DNA of 5,205 nucleotides from NCBI RefSeq assembly GCF_000719265.1, contig NZ_JOFL01000054.1, forward strand, positions 1-5,205, written 5' to 3'. The DNA comes from Streptomyces roseoverticillatus (GTDB taxonomy: Bacteria; Actinomycetota; Actinomycetes; Streptomycetales; Streptomycetaceae). The notes under the pieces were generated by a model that worked only from the letters and a program-made list of their open reading frames with translations, did not search any database and had not been told where the DNA came from. Each line of letters begins with the position of its first letter. The stretch's first letter is position 1. A program made the position numbers and the translations under genes. Positions 1 to 5,201 of the stretch are shown piece by piece.

Positions 1-2
1 CG

Positions 3-33
3 TTCTCTGGGGTTTCGGCAGTTGCTGTCTGAC
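3..33 (+). repeat. Left terminal inverted repeat, probable recombinase core and accessory site
   Basis: TTCTCTGGGG at 3-12 is identical to the complement of 5201-5192. After a poorly matched 6-base stretch, CAGTTGC (19-25) and CTGAC (29-33) match CTGTTGC and CTGAC at the right end. The first 10 bases look like the arm of a tyrosine-recombinase core site. The inner motif could be an accessory binding site. The match is visible in the sequence; the function is inferred. Confidence 0.65.
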
Positions 34-122
34 GTAGTACCCATATCCCCCATCTGGTGGTGTTAAAGGGGTTCTTTGGGGGTGTAGCTCTGCGGTGGAT
101 CGTAGTGACCGGTCTATGACGT

Positions 123-127
123 AGAGG
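123..127 (+). promoter_or_regulatory. Ribosome binding site deciding the tnpA GTG start
   Basis: AGAGG lies 5 bases before GTG at 133. The next in-frame ATG at 154 has no purine-rich stretch at a suitable distance, so GTG 133 is preferred. Confidence 0.55.
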
Positions 128-132
128 TACAA

Positions 133-1296
133 GTGCGCACATTCCCCATCCATATGCCGTCAGGCACCAAGTACTGGACCGTCGTGAACGACGAGCTCGA
201 AGTGGTTGCTGATGCCGACCGCTTCTTGAGAGAAGTCCGGCTGGCCCGCGGCCGAGCCGAATCGACAACGAAGGCGTACGCCGAGGGCCTGTCCTTGTTC
301 CTTCGCTGGTGCGACCGCACGGGGCGGGACTGGCGGACCGCAGCCCGGGACATGGGACTGTTCATGCTCTGGCTGCGGTGGACGCCGGGCAACGGCGGTC
401 AGCAGCAGGTGGTGGTGCCGGGGCCGGGGGCTAAGCCGGTCCGTGGAGACACGCGGATCAATAAGGTGCTCACGGCCGTGCGGATGTTCCTGGTCTACGC
501 GGTGGTGAACAAGGTGGCGCCGGCCTGGGTGATCGAGCAGATCTACGAACTGGGCGATGACCGCGACCTGCCGATGGCGGCGAGGGGCGAGAGCGGTGGG
601 ATGCGCTACCGGCTCCGGGCCCGCCACCGGCTGCAAGAGCCGGAGACAGCGATCGACCGCGCCAGTGATGAGGAAGTCGTGGCGATGTTCCTGGCCTGCC
701 GTTCGGCGAGGGACCGGCTGGTCATGCTGCTGCTCTCGCGGGTGGGCCTGCGTCCGGGGCAGACCGCGGGGCTGCACCGCTGCGACGCTCACATGCTGAT
801 GGACTCCCGCTCTTTGGGCTGCGACGTCGAGGGGGCCCACCTGCACGTCATCCGGCGGCAGAACATCAACGGCGCCTGGTCGAAGTCGAAGAAGTCGTGG
901 GTCATGCCGGTGGACTTCCTGGTGGTGCAGGCTTTCGACCAGTACGCGCTGGAGCGTCACGAGGTCCTGGGGGCTGGCGGCAGCGACTTCGTGCTGGTGA
1001 ATCTCTTCCGCCCGCCGTTCGGCTCGCCCATGACGACCGAAGCGATCGGGGAACTGTGTGAGTCGTTGTCCCGACGGGCGGGCCTGGGCCGACGGGTCGG
1101 GCCGCGGATGTGTCGGCACGCGATGGCCAGCAACGTCGTCGACGCCGGCGGCAAGTGGGACGAGGTCCAGGCCCTGCTCGGGCAGAAGAACCCGGCCTCG
1201 CCGCAGCCCTATCTGCACCCGAAGCCCTCCCGGCTCCGCGAGGCGGTTGAACGTGTTCCCTCCCCGCGTCTGCCCCTGGGCGGTGACGTCCAGTGA
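133..1296 (+). CDS. tnpA: Tyrosine recombinase, TnpA-like, with altered active-site residues
   Basis: This is a site-specific DNA recombinase of the phage-integrase family, expected to cut and rejoin the element ends. Residues about 25-140 look like the helical core-binding domain and about 175-375 the catalytic domain. The first catalytic arginine is R207 in GLRPGQ. A beta-hairpin lysine is likely among K251, K253 and K254. The second box reads PRMCRHA, giving R328, but the usual histidine of HxxR is R325. The next box is LGQ, with Q351 where H or W is normal. The nucleophile is probably Y360 in PQPYLHP. The 387 residues are close to Tn554 TnpA (361), and there is no frameshift. GTG is the start because AGAGG lies 5 bases upstream. 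The gene overlaps tnpB by GTGA, so the two are probably translationally coupled. Family assignment is secure; activity is uncertain given the two substitutions. Confidence 0.9.
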   Translation: MRTFPIHMPSGTKYWTVVNDELEVVADADRFLREVRLARGRAESTTKAYAEGLSLFLRWCDRTGRDWRTAARDMGLFMLWLRWTPGNGGQQQVVVPGPGAKPVRGDTRINKVLTAVRMFLVYAVVNKVAPAWVIEQIYELGDDRDLPMAARGESGGMRYRLRARHRLQEPETAIDRASDEEVVAMFLACRSARDRLVMLLLSRVGLRPGQTAGLHRCDAHMLMDSRSLGCDVEGAHLHVIRRQNINGAWSKSKKSWVMPVDFLVVQAFDQYALERHEVLGAGGSDFVLVNLFRPPFGSPMTTEAIGELCESLSRRAGLGRRVGPRMCRHAMASNVVDAGGKWDEVQALLGQKNPASPQPYLHPKPSRLREAVERVPSPRLPLGGDVQ

Positions 1297-3770
1297 GCCT
1301 GGCTATCGCCACACCGCAGCCAGCTGAGGAAGACGCGGCCGTCACGGCCCTCATGGCCGCCGTCCAGCCCGACTTCCTGCAACTGCTCGGCTGGGACGCC
1401 GAGGTCCGCTTCCTGGTCTTTCCTCGTTCCCACCCGCAGTTCAGTGACTCTGAGTGCCTGGTGAACGGCTGCGACAAGATGATCTACTACCCCTCCCAGA
1501 AGGGCCTGTGCTCGGGCTGCACAAGGCGCTGGAAGGCTAGTGATCTGCCCCTTGAGGAGTTCGTGGTCACCGCCAAGCGGTATTGGAGGGCCACTGGCGT
1601 CATCCCATGCCGGGTTCCCCAGTGCGAGCGGGCGGGGAAGAACAGGCCCTCGCCCCTTTGCGCGACTCACCTCTATCAACAGCGCAAGATCCACAAGCTG
1701 CCGCTGGAGGACTACCTCGCCCTCCCCGAAGTGCGGCCACTGCCAACCTTTGGCCCCTGTTTGGTCGCCGCCTGCGACCGGCAGCGCGACTACCTCAACG
1801 GCTACTGCCAGGCTCACGCCCAGCGGCGACGCATTGACCAGCGCAAAGGCACCTTCGGCGACGAGGACCAGTGGCGGCGGACCACCAGGGCTGTTTCGGA
1901 GAGCGGTCGTGTCAGCCTGCGGGGCCTGCCGGACCGGGTGGTCGCCGAGATTCTCTACGGCCTTCAGCAACGGGTCGCTGAAGGTCTTCGGCACAAGGAC
2001 TACGTGCTGCGTTCAGTGGCGAATGCCGCTCGCGCCCAGCAGGTGACTGCGCTGGACGAACTCACGGTTGGCGGCCTGAACAGGCACGACAAAACGCTGG
2101 TCAAGAACTTCATCAAGCACATCGGCCGTTTCGGCCTGTCCCCAGAGACCGAGCGCCACAAAGACGTCTGGGACGCCACTGCCTTCGGCCTAAGCGGCAG
2201 GCTCTCCTTCGAGAAGATCACCCAGAGGTGGCTACGGGAAGCGACTCAGGCATGGGCCATCGATGACATCCCTCGGCGCCGGGGCAAGAACCGCCGCCGT
2301 GTTGTCCAAAGCCGCATCAACTCCCTCGTCCGTCTCTCCGAGAGCCTCCGGCTCAACCGCCCCGATCACGGGGACGACCTGCGGCTGCTCGGCCGCGACG
2401 ATGTGATCGCCTTCCTGAACCGGCTGTGGTTCCTCGACGAACAGGGTGAGCTCTCGATCCACACCCATGTCTCGATCGCCCGGGACGCCCGCCGGTTGCT
2501 GGTTCGGATGCGGACCTTGGGCCTGACCCAGCCGGGCCAGACTCTGCACGGACTGCCGGACGACTTCGCGCTACGAGAAGAGGACATCCCCGACGATCCC
2601 GAGGACTCCGAGGCCGGTCGCGACCTGCCGCCGGAGGTCATGCGGCAGCTCTGCGACAACCTCGACTCCCTTGAGGAGATCTCGACCCCCGACATCCGCA
2701 CCGGGGTCGAACTGATCATCGACACCGGACGGCGGCCCGATGAGATCTGCAAACTGCCGCTGGAGTGCCTCGACCGGGACGAGGACGGCAGCCCCGTGCT
2801 GGTCTATGACAACTTCAAGTCGCTTCGCAACGCGCGCCGCCTGCCCATCGCCGGCGCGACCGCCGCATTGATCATCAAGCAGCAGGGCCGCGTCCGCGCG
2901 CGCTTCCCGGACGCACCGCCCGCCAAGCTCAAGCTCTTCGCCGCTCTGGTGGCCAACCCCTACGGCACGAAGGCGATGACATCGCAGTGGCTCTCCACCC
3001 AGCATCGGGTCTGGGTCAACTCCTTGCCCAACTTCTTCCTCCCCACGGTGGTGGAGGAGGACGGCGAGCGCGTCACCAGGATGCTGCCATTCGACAAGGA
3101 GAAGATCTTCCCCTACGCCTACCGGCATACCTACGCCCAGCGGCATGCCGATGCCGGCGTCCCCGTCGACGTCCTGCAATCGCTCATGGACCACAACCAG
3201 GCATCGACCACGCAGCAGTACTACCGGGTCGGGGAGAAGCGCCGACGCGAGGCGGTCGAGCGCGTCACGGCCATGCAGTTCGACCGGCACGGCAGCCGTG
3301 TCTGGCGGCAAGCGAAGACCCTGCTGGACTCCGAGCATGTCCGCCGGGCAGTCGGTTCAGTCCAGGTCCCTTACGGCGTCTGCACCGAGCCATCGAACGT
3401 CGCTGCCGGCGGAGGAGACTGCCCCGTCCGCTTCCGCTGTGTCGGCTGCGGCCACTTCCGCACGGACATCTCCTACCTTCCCGACCTAGAGGCATACCTC
3501 GCCGACCTGCTCAAAAACCGCGAACGCCTTGCCGCCTTCGTCGACGCCGATACCTGGGCCAAGGCCGAGGCCATGCCCTCAGACGAGGAAATCGCCCGCG
3601 TCCGGCGCCTGGTCCAGCGCGTCCGCGCTGACCTCGACGAGCTCACCGACGAGGACCGGGCCCAGATCCAGGAAGCGGTCACCCTGGTCCGCCGCGGCCG
3701 CACCGTCTCCCTGGGCATGCCCCGCGTCCCCCAGCCCAGCCCCGACCTCCGCCCCAGCAGGACCACATGA
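1293..3770 (+). CDS. tnpB: Large tyrosine recombinase, TnpB-like, with zinc-binding modules
   Basis: This is the second integrase-family recombinase of the element, expected to act with TnpA. Three similar cysteine modules open the protein: C55, C60, C73, C76; C106, C111, C123, H126; and C156, C161, C172, H175. All have Cx4C followed 10-12 residues later by Cx2(C/H), so they probably bind zinc and DNA or a partner. Residues about 225-420 fit a helical core-binding domain and about 445-660 the catalytic domain. The catalytic set is R481 in TGRRPDE, K509, R611 in YAYRHTYAQRH, H634 in LMDH and Y643. Y608 replaces the first histidine of HxxR. A fourth cysteine cluster (C697, C710, C716, C719) and a charged helical tail of about 730-800 follow. 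At 825 residues it is longer than Tn554 TnpB (630). The GTG start lies within GTGA of tnpA, with only a weak GGGCGG upstream. It overlaps tnpC by ATGA. Confidence 0.9.
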   Translation: MSLAIATPQPAEEDAAVTALMAAVQPDFLQLLGWDAEVRFLVFPRSHPQFSDSECLVNGCDKMIYYPSQKGLCSGCTRRWKASDLPLEEFVVTAKRYWRATGVIPCRVPQCERAGKNRPSPLCATHLYQQRKIHKLPLEDYLALPEVRPLPTFGPCLVAACDRQRDYLNGYCQAHAQRRRIDQRKGTFGDEDQWRRTTRAVSESGRVSLRGLPDRVVAEILYGLQQRVAEGLRHKDYVLRSVANAARAQQVTALDELTVGGLNRHDKTLVKNFIKHIGRFGLSPETERHKDVWDATAFGLSGRLSFEKITQRWLREATQAWAIDDIPRRRGKNRRRVVQSRINSLVRLSESLRLNRPDHGDDLRLLGRDDVIAFLNRLWFLDEQGELSIHTHVSIARDARRLLVRMRTLGLTQPGQTLHGLPDDFALREEDIPDDPEDSEAGRDLPPEVMRQLCDNLDSLEEISTPDIRTGVELIIDTGRRPDEICKLPLECLDRDEDGSPVLVYDNFKSLRNARRLPIAGATAALIIKQQGRVRARFPDAPPAKLKLFAALVANPYGTKAMTSQWLSTQHRVWVNSLPNFFLPTVVEEDGERVTRMLPFDKEKIFPYAYRHTYAQRHADAGVPVDVLQSLMDHNQASTTQQYYRVGEKRRREAVERVTAMQFDRHGSRVWRQAKTLLDSEHVRRAVGSVQVPYGVCTEPSNVAAGGGDCPVRFRCVGCGHFRTDISYLPDLEAYLADLLKNRERLAAFVDADTWAKAEAMPSDEEIARVRRLVQRVRADLDELTDEDRAQIQEAVTLVRRGRTVSLGMPRVPQPSPDLRPSRTT

Positions 3771-4297
3771 CCAACTCCATGATCGACGGGCGGCGGGCCG
3801 ACTCGGCCCGCCGCCGCGAACGCGTCCTCAAAGCCCTCGACACCCTGCTGCGAGGCGGCCAGGACATCACCGTCTCCGGCCTCGCCCGCGCGGCGAAAGT
3901 GGACCGCACATTCCTCTATCGCCACCGGGACCTGCTCGAACGTGCCCACGCCGCCGCCACCGCGCCGCTAGAGGAGGGCCGCGTCGCAGCAGTCAGCCGG
4001 GCTTCCCTGCAAGCCGACCTGGCCAACGCTCTGGACCGAAATCGACGCCTTGAGAGCAGAGTCCGTCAACTCGAAAAGCGCCTCTCCGATGAGCTGGGCC
4101 AAACAGCGTGGAAAGAGTCCGGCCTCGGGGCGGCAGCTGATATTGACCAGCTTCAGCGACGAATCACGACGCTGGAGCAGCACGTCACCGATCTCCAGGG
4201 CCAGCTTGGGCAGCGCAACGAAGAGCTGGAAGCGGCTCGCTCTATGAACCGCGAACTAACGATTCTCATCAATCAGAAATCGGCCCCACCGAGATAG
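3767..4297 (+). CDS. tnpC: TnpC-like accessory protein, DUF6262 type, helix-turn-helix plus coiled coil
   Basis: This is a 176-residue probable DNA-binding accessory protein of the element. Residues 10-60 are basic and resemble a TetR-type helix-turn-helix, with the core around ITVSGLARAAKVDRTFLYRH (34-53). There is no TetR ligand-binding domain. Two leucine-rich helical stretches follow, about 80-110 and 125-168, with hydrophobic residues at heptad-like spacing (L81, L85, L95, L102, L106; I126, L129, I133, L136, V140, L143, L147). They predict a coiled coil and oligomerisation. In Tn554 the protein in this position, TnpC (125 residues), is not a recombinase but influences the efficiency and orientation of transposition; the same role is inferred here. 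ATG 3767 overlaps the tnpB stop as ATGA, and AGGA at 3759-3762 is the likely ribosome binding site. M5 is a less likely alternative start. Assignment to DUF6262 rests on pattern and neighbourhood. Confidence 0.82.
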   Translation: MTNSMIDGRRADSARRRERVLKALDTLLRGGQDITVSGLARAAKVDRTFLYRHRDLLERAHAAATAPLEEGRVAAVSRASLQADLANALDRNRRLESRVRQLEKRLSDELGQTAWKESGLGAAADIDQLQRRITTLEQHVTDLQGQLGQRNEELEAARSMNRELTILINQKSAPPR

Positions 4298-4364
4298 CAG
4301 TCCATTCCGGACCCGCGCTCTCGCCTGTGACAGCAAGGGCCCGAAGATCGCCATCGAGAGAATT

Positions 4365-4396
4365 GCGCAAGCCGGGAAGATCAATCCCTCTTGCGC
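4365..4396. terminator. Hairpin after tnpC, possible bidirectional terminator
   Basis: GCGCAAG (4365-4371) pairs with CTTGCGC (4390-4396), and inside it GGGA (4374-4377) pairs with TCCC (4385-4388) around a 7-base loop. It begins 68 bases after the tnpC stop and lies between convergent genes. There is no clear T-run on either side (TTCACATTCT follows on the + strand). Termination is therefore plausible for a GC-rich actinomycete but not proven. Its last six bases could also serve as a -35 box (TTGCGC). Confidence 0.4.
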
Positions 4397-4421
4397 TTCA
4401 CATTCTCTAGTCGGCTAGGTT
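4391..4421 (+). promoter_or_regulatory. Weak candidate promoter, + strand
   Basis: TTGCGC (4391-4396) and TAGGTT (4416-4421) resemble -35 and -10 boxes but are 19 bases apart, longer than ideal. TSS would fall near 4427. Transcription from here would read the hairpins at 4437-4513 and then run antisense to the membrane-protein gene. The -35 overlaps a hairpin that may be a terminator, so this is a low-confidence call. Confidence 0.25.
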
Positions 4422-4426
4422 ACGCT

Positions 4427-4513
4427 GGCATCTGTTTCGGCTACCCGGCAAAGGGCTAAGCCGAGCGAGTGCGAACGAGGACAGTCGTCCGCACCCATTG
4501 GCCCCCCGAGGGC
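4427..4513. ncRNA. Structured stretch with three hairpins, possible small RNA
   Basis: Three adjacent hairpins can be drawn. The first is TCGGCT (4437-4442) with AGCCGA (4459-4464), plus inner CCC/GGG. The second is GTGC (4469-4472) with GCAC (4491-4494), enclosing GGAC/GTCC (4479-4490) on a tetraloop. The third is GCCC (4501-4504) with GGGC (4510-4513). No open frame with a start signal covers the stretch. It could be a + strand RNA antisense to the downstream membrane gene, or the 3' untranslated region of that gene on the - strand. It matches no RNA family I can recognise. Confidence 0.25.
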
Positions 4514-4527
4514 GCATCAGCACCTGG

Positions 4528-4680
4528 TCACGCCTCTTCTCTGATCGCTTGGATGATCAGGATGAGCTCCGGTCCGGCGATGATGATGCCGACTATCACC
4601 ACCGCGAGAACTGCTATGAGCGCACCCCAGCGAGCGGGGTGACCGAGTAGCCACCGCAGGAAGCCCAGCATAAGGCCCAA
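4528..4680 (-). CDS. Small hydrophobic membrane protein, 50 residues, unknown function
   Basis: This is the only plausible passenger gene. With a TTG start at 4680 it encodes 50 residues: an amphipathic start with W10, R9 and R17 (FLRWLLGHPARW), a transmembrane segment at about 18-36 (WGALIAVLAVVIVGIIIAG), a second hydrophobic stretch at 38-45, and the acidic end IREEA. AAGGAGG (4695-4689) sits 8 bases from TTG, an ideal Shine-Dalgarno spacing. The ATG three codons later (4671) is 17 bases away and so is less likely. The frame stays open upstream to 4953, but that extension looks non-coding. Most third codon positions are G or C, as in real actinomycete genes. The positive N-terminal half suggests that end stays in the cytoplasm. 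I do not recognise the family. Size and hydrophobicity resemble type I toxins or holin-like peptides, but many small membrane proteins look similar. Confidence 0.65.
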   Translation of the reverse strand: MGLMLGFLRWLLGHPARWGALIAVLAVVIVGIIIAGPELILIIQAIREEA

Positions 4681-4688
4681 GGTGTCCA

Positions 4689-4695
4689 CCTCCTT
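4689..4695 (-). promoter_or_regulatory. Strong ribosome binding site for the small membrane protein
   Basis: The minus strand reads AAGGAGG here, a near-perfect complement to the 16S rRNA 3' end, 8 bases before TTG at 4680. It is the main evidence for the short gene and for the TTG start. Confidence 0.65.
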
Positions 4696-4712
4696 CCTGT
4701 GTGAGGAGATAC

Positions 4713-4784
4713 AAAAATGCCCCGACCTGGATGGGCTTTCCGTGTCGTCACTGGGACAACTCGGGAGTTCCATCAGGCCGGGGC
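4713..4784 (-). terminator. Hairpin followed by T5 in the membrane-gene leader, attenuator-like
   Basis: On the minus strand GCCCCGGCCTGATGG (4784-4770) can pair with CCATCCAGGTCGGGGC (4734-4719), with one mismatch and one bulged base around a 35-base loop. ATTTTTGT follows directly (4718-4711). This is the form of an intrinsic terminator, yet it lies just upstream of the ribosome binding site at 4695. It could shield the gene from outside transcription or act as a conditional attenuator. The loop holds a second small inverted repeat (AACTC/GAGTT). The long loop makes it weaker than a classic terminator. Confidence 0.45.
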
Positions 4785-4837
4785 TTGCTCGGGATGAGAG
4801 ATAGCCTCCATCGCCTTCACGTATGCTCGACACGTTC

Positions 4838-4866
4838 ACCCTACCTCCGGCACACCCCGAAGTCAC
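4838..4866 (-). promoter_or_regulatory. Candidate promoter for the small membrane protein
   Basis: On the minus strand GTGACT (4866-4861) and TAGGGT (4843-4838) are 17 bases apart and resemble the -35 and -10 boxes of an actinomycete housekeeping promoter. Transcription would begin near 4830, leaving a leader of about 150 bases with the hairpin at 4784-4719. A perfect TTGACA at 4889-4884 lies further upstream but has no -10 at a fitting distance. Confidence 0.35.
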
Positions 4867-4889
4867 GCTTGATCGAAAGTCTTTGTCAA

Positions 4890-5111
4890 GGGAATACCTA
4901 GGATCGCTCACTATTCCGAGGTAAATCACCAGGAATTCACAGGAGATCCTCACGCCTCGCCGGAGCCGGGGATGCCATGCCTCAGCCCGAGAAAATCGTC
5001 AGTCGATGCACGGCTCGCCGAAGTCATGGAAAGCCAATCGGTACATCGTCGAATCGCAGCGCCTGACACCGCTTCGCCCCCAGATCACCCTGACCGGGGA
5101 TAGACCCACAG
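4890..5111. other. Stretch without a recognisable gene
   Basis: Only short open frames occur here, for example + frames of 44 and 29 codons from ATGs near 4971-4979 and a 43-codon - frame with one CxxC pair (5024-5155). None has a convincing ribosome binding site together with conserved features. CCCCAGATCA at 5078-5087 resembles the right core arm CCCCAGAGAA (5192-5201) at 8 of 10 bases. The stretch is probably subterminal element DNA. Confidence 0.35.
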
Positions 5112-5184
5112 CTGTTGCACTGACTACGCTCTTCCACACCGGCGTTGAGCTGCACCGATGCCTAACTGGCTGTCAGGGCAACAG
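5112..5184. repeat. 13-bp subterminal inverted repeat with a 47-base spacer
   Basis: CTGTTGCACTGAC at 5112-5124 and GTCAGGGCAACAG at 5172-5184 are inverted copies with one mismatch. The outer copy is part of the right terminal repeat. The inner copy faces the same way as the related left-end motif at 19-33. Such repeated subterminal motifs suit accessory binding sites for the recombinases or the TnpC-like protein. A stem-loop in RNA is the alternative. Confidence 0.5.
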
Positions 5185-5201
5185 GACGCAGCCCCAGAGA
5201 A
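5172..5201 (-). repeat. Right terminal inverted repeat, probable recombinase core and accessory site
   Basis: Read on the minus strand this is TTCTCTGGGG (5201-5192), a 7-base non-conserved stretch, CTGTTGC (5184-5178), one base, then CTGAC (5176-5172). It pairs with 3-33 at the other extreme. The gap between core and inner motif is 7 bases here and 6 at the left end, so the two ends are nearly symmetrical. Confidence 0.65.

Larger units (their letters stand above)
1..132. other. Non-coding left end and leader of the recombinase operon
   Basis: No gene is visible. Besides the terminal repeat, GTTCTTTGGGG at 71-81 repeats GTTCTCTGGGG at 2-12 with one mismatch in the same orientation. TGACGTAG occurs at 30-37 and again at 117-124, next to the tnpA ribosome binding site. 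GACCGGTC at 107-114 is an 8-base palindrome. No convincing -35/-10 pair was found, although the operon must be transcribed from here or from outside. The repeats could let element proteins bind over the promoter. Confidence 0.4.

Noticed and set aside
160..1218. Long - strand open frame of 352 codons opposite tnpA
   Set aside because: It mirrors tnpA, is rich in H, R, P and Q as expected of antisense frames in GC-rich DNA, and shows no domain motif. The + frame has clear recombinase motifs.
1209..1994. Long - strand open frame of 261 codons across the tnpA-tnpB junction, and a similar one at 2571-3338
   Set aside because: Both lie opposite clear recombinase domains, and the first also spans two overlapping genes. 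No family features are seen in either, so they are GC-bias shadows.
133..4297. Recombinase-in-trio (RIT) element
   Set aside because: The third gene product has no tyrosine-recombinase motifs and matches the TnpC/DUF6262 pattern, so the trio is of the Tn554 type.
4427..4513. Known riboswitch, tRNA or the actinobacterial 6C RNA (because of the C6 run at 4502-4507)
   Set aside because: No tRNA fold or riboswitch core is visible, and 6C RNA needs C-runs in the loops of two hairpins, while only one C-run exists here.
4701..4901. 66-codon + strand frame from GTG 4701
   Set aside because: It lies opposite the membrane-gene leader, has no clear ribosome binding site and has no recognisable features.
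4528..4953. The 141-codon version of the membrane protein starting at GTG 4953
   Set aside because: The upstream part has no recognisable domain, contains the candidate promoter and hairpin, and lacks a good ribosome binding site. The Shine-Dalgarno at 4695-4689 favours the 50-residue protein.
5042..5047. GATGTA on the - strand, identical to the Tn554 6-bp core
   Set aside because: A 6-base match is expected by chance, it is inside the element, and no partner copy exists at the left end. The inverted ends point to a different core.
5024..5155. 43-codon - strand frame with a CxxC pair, considered as a zinc-ribbon remnant
   Set aside because: There is only one cysteine pair, no Shine-Dalgarno, an in-frame stop just upstream, and it runs across the subterminal repeat.
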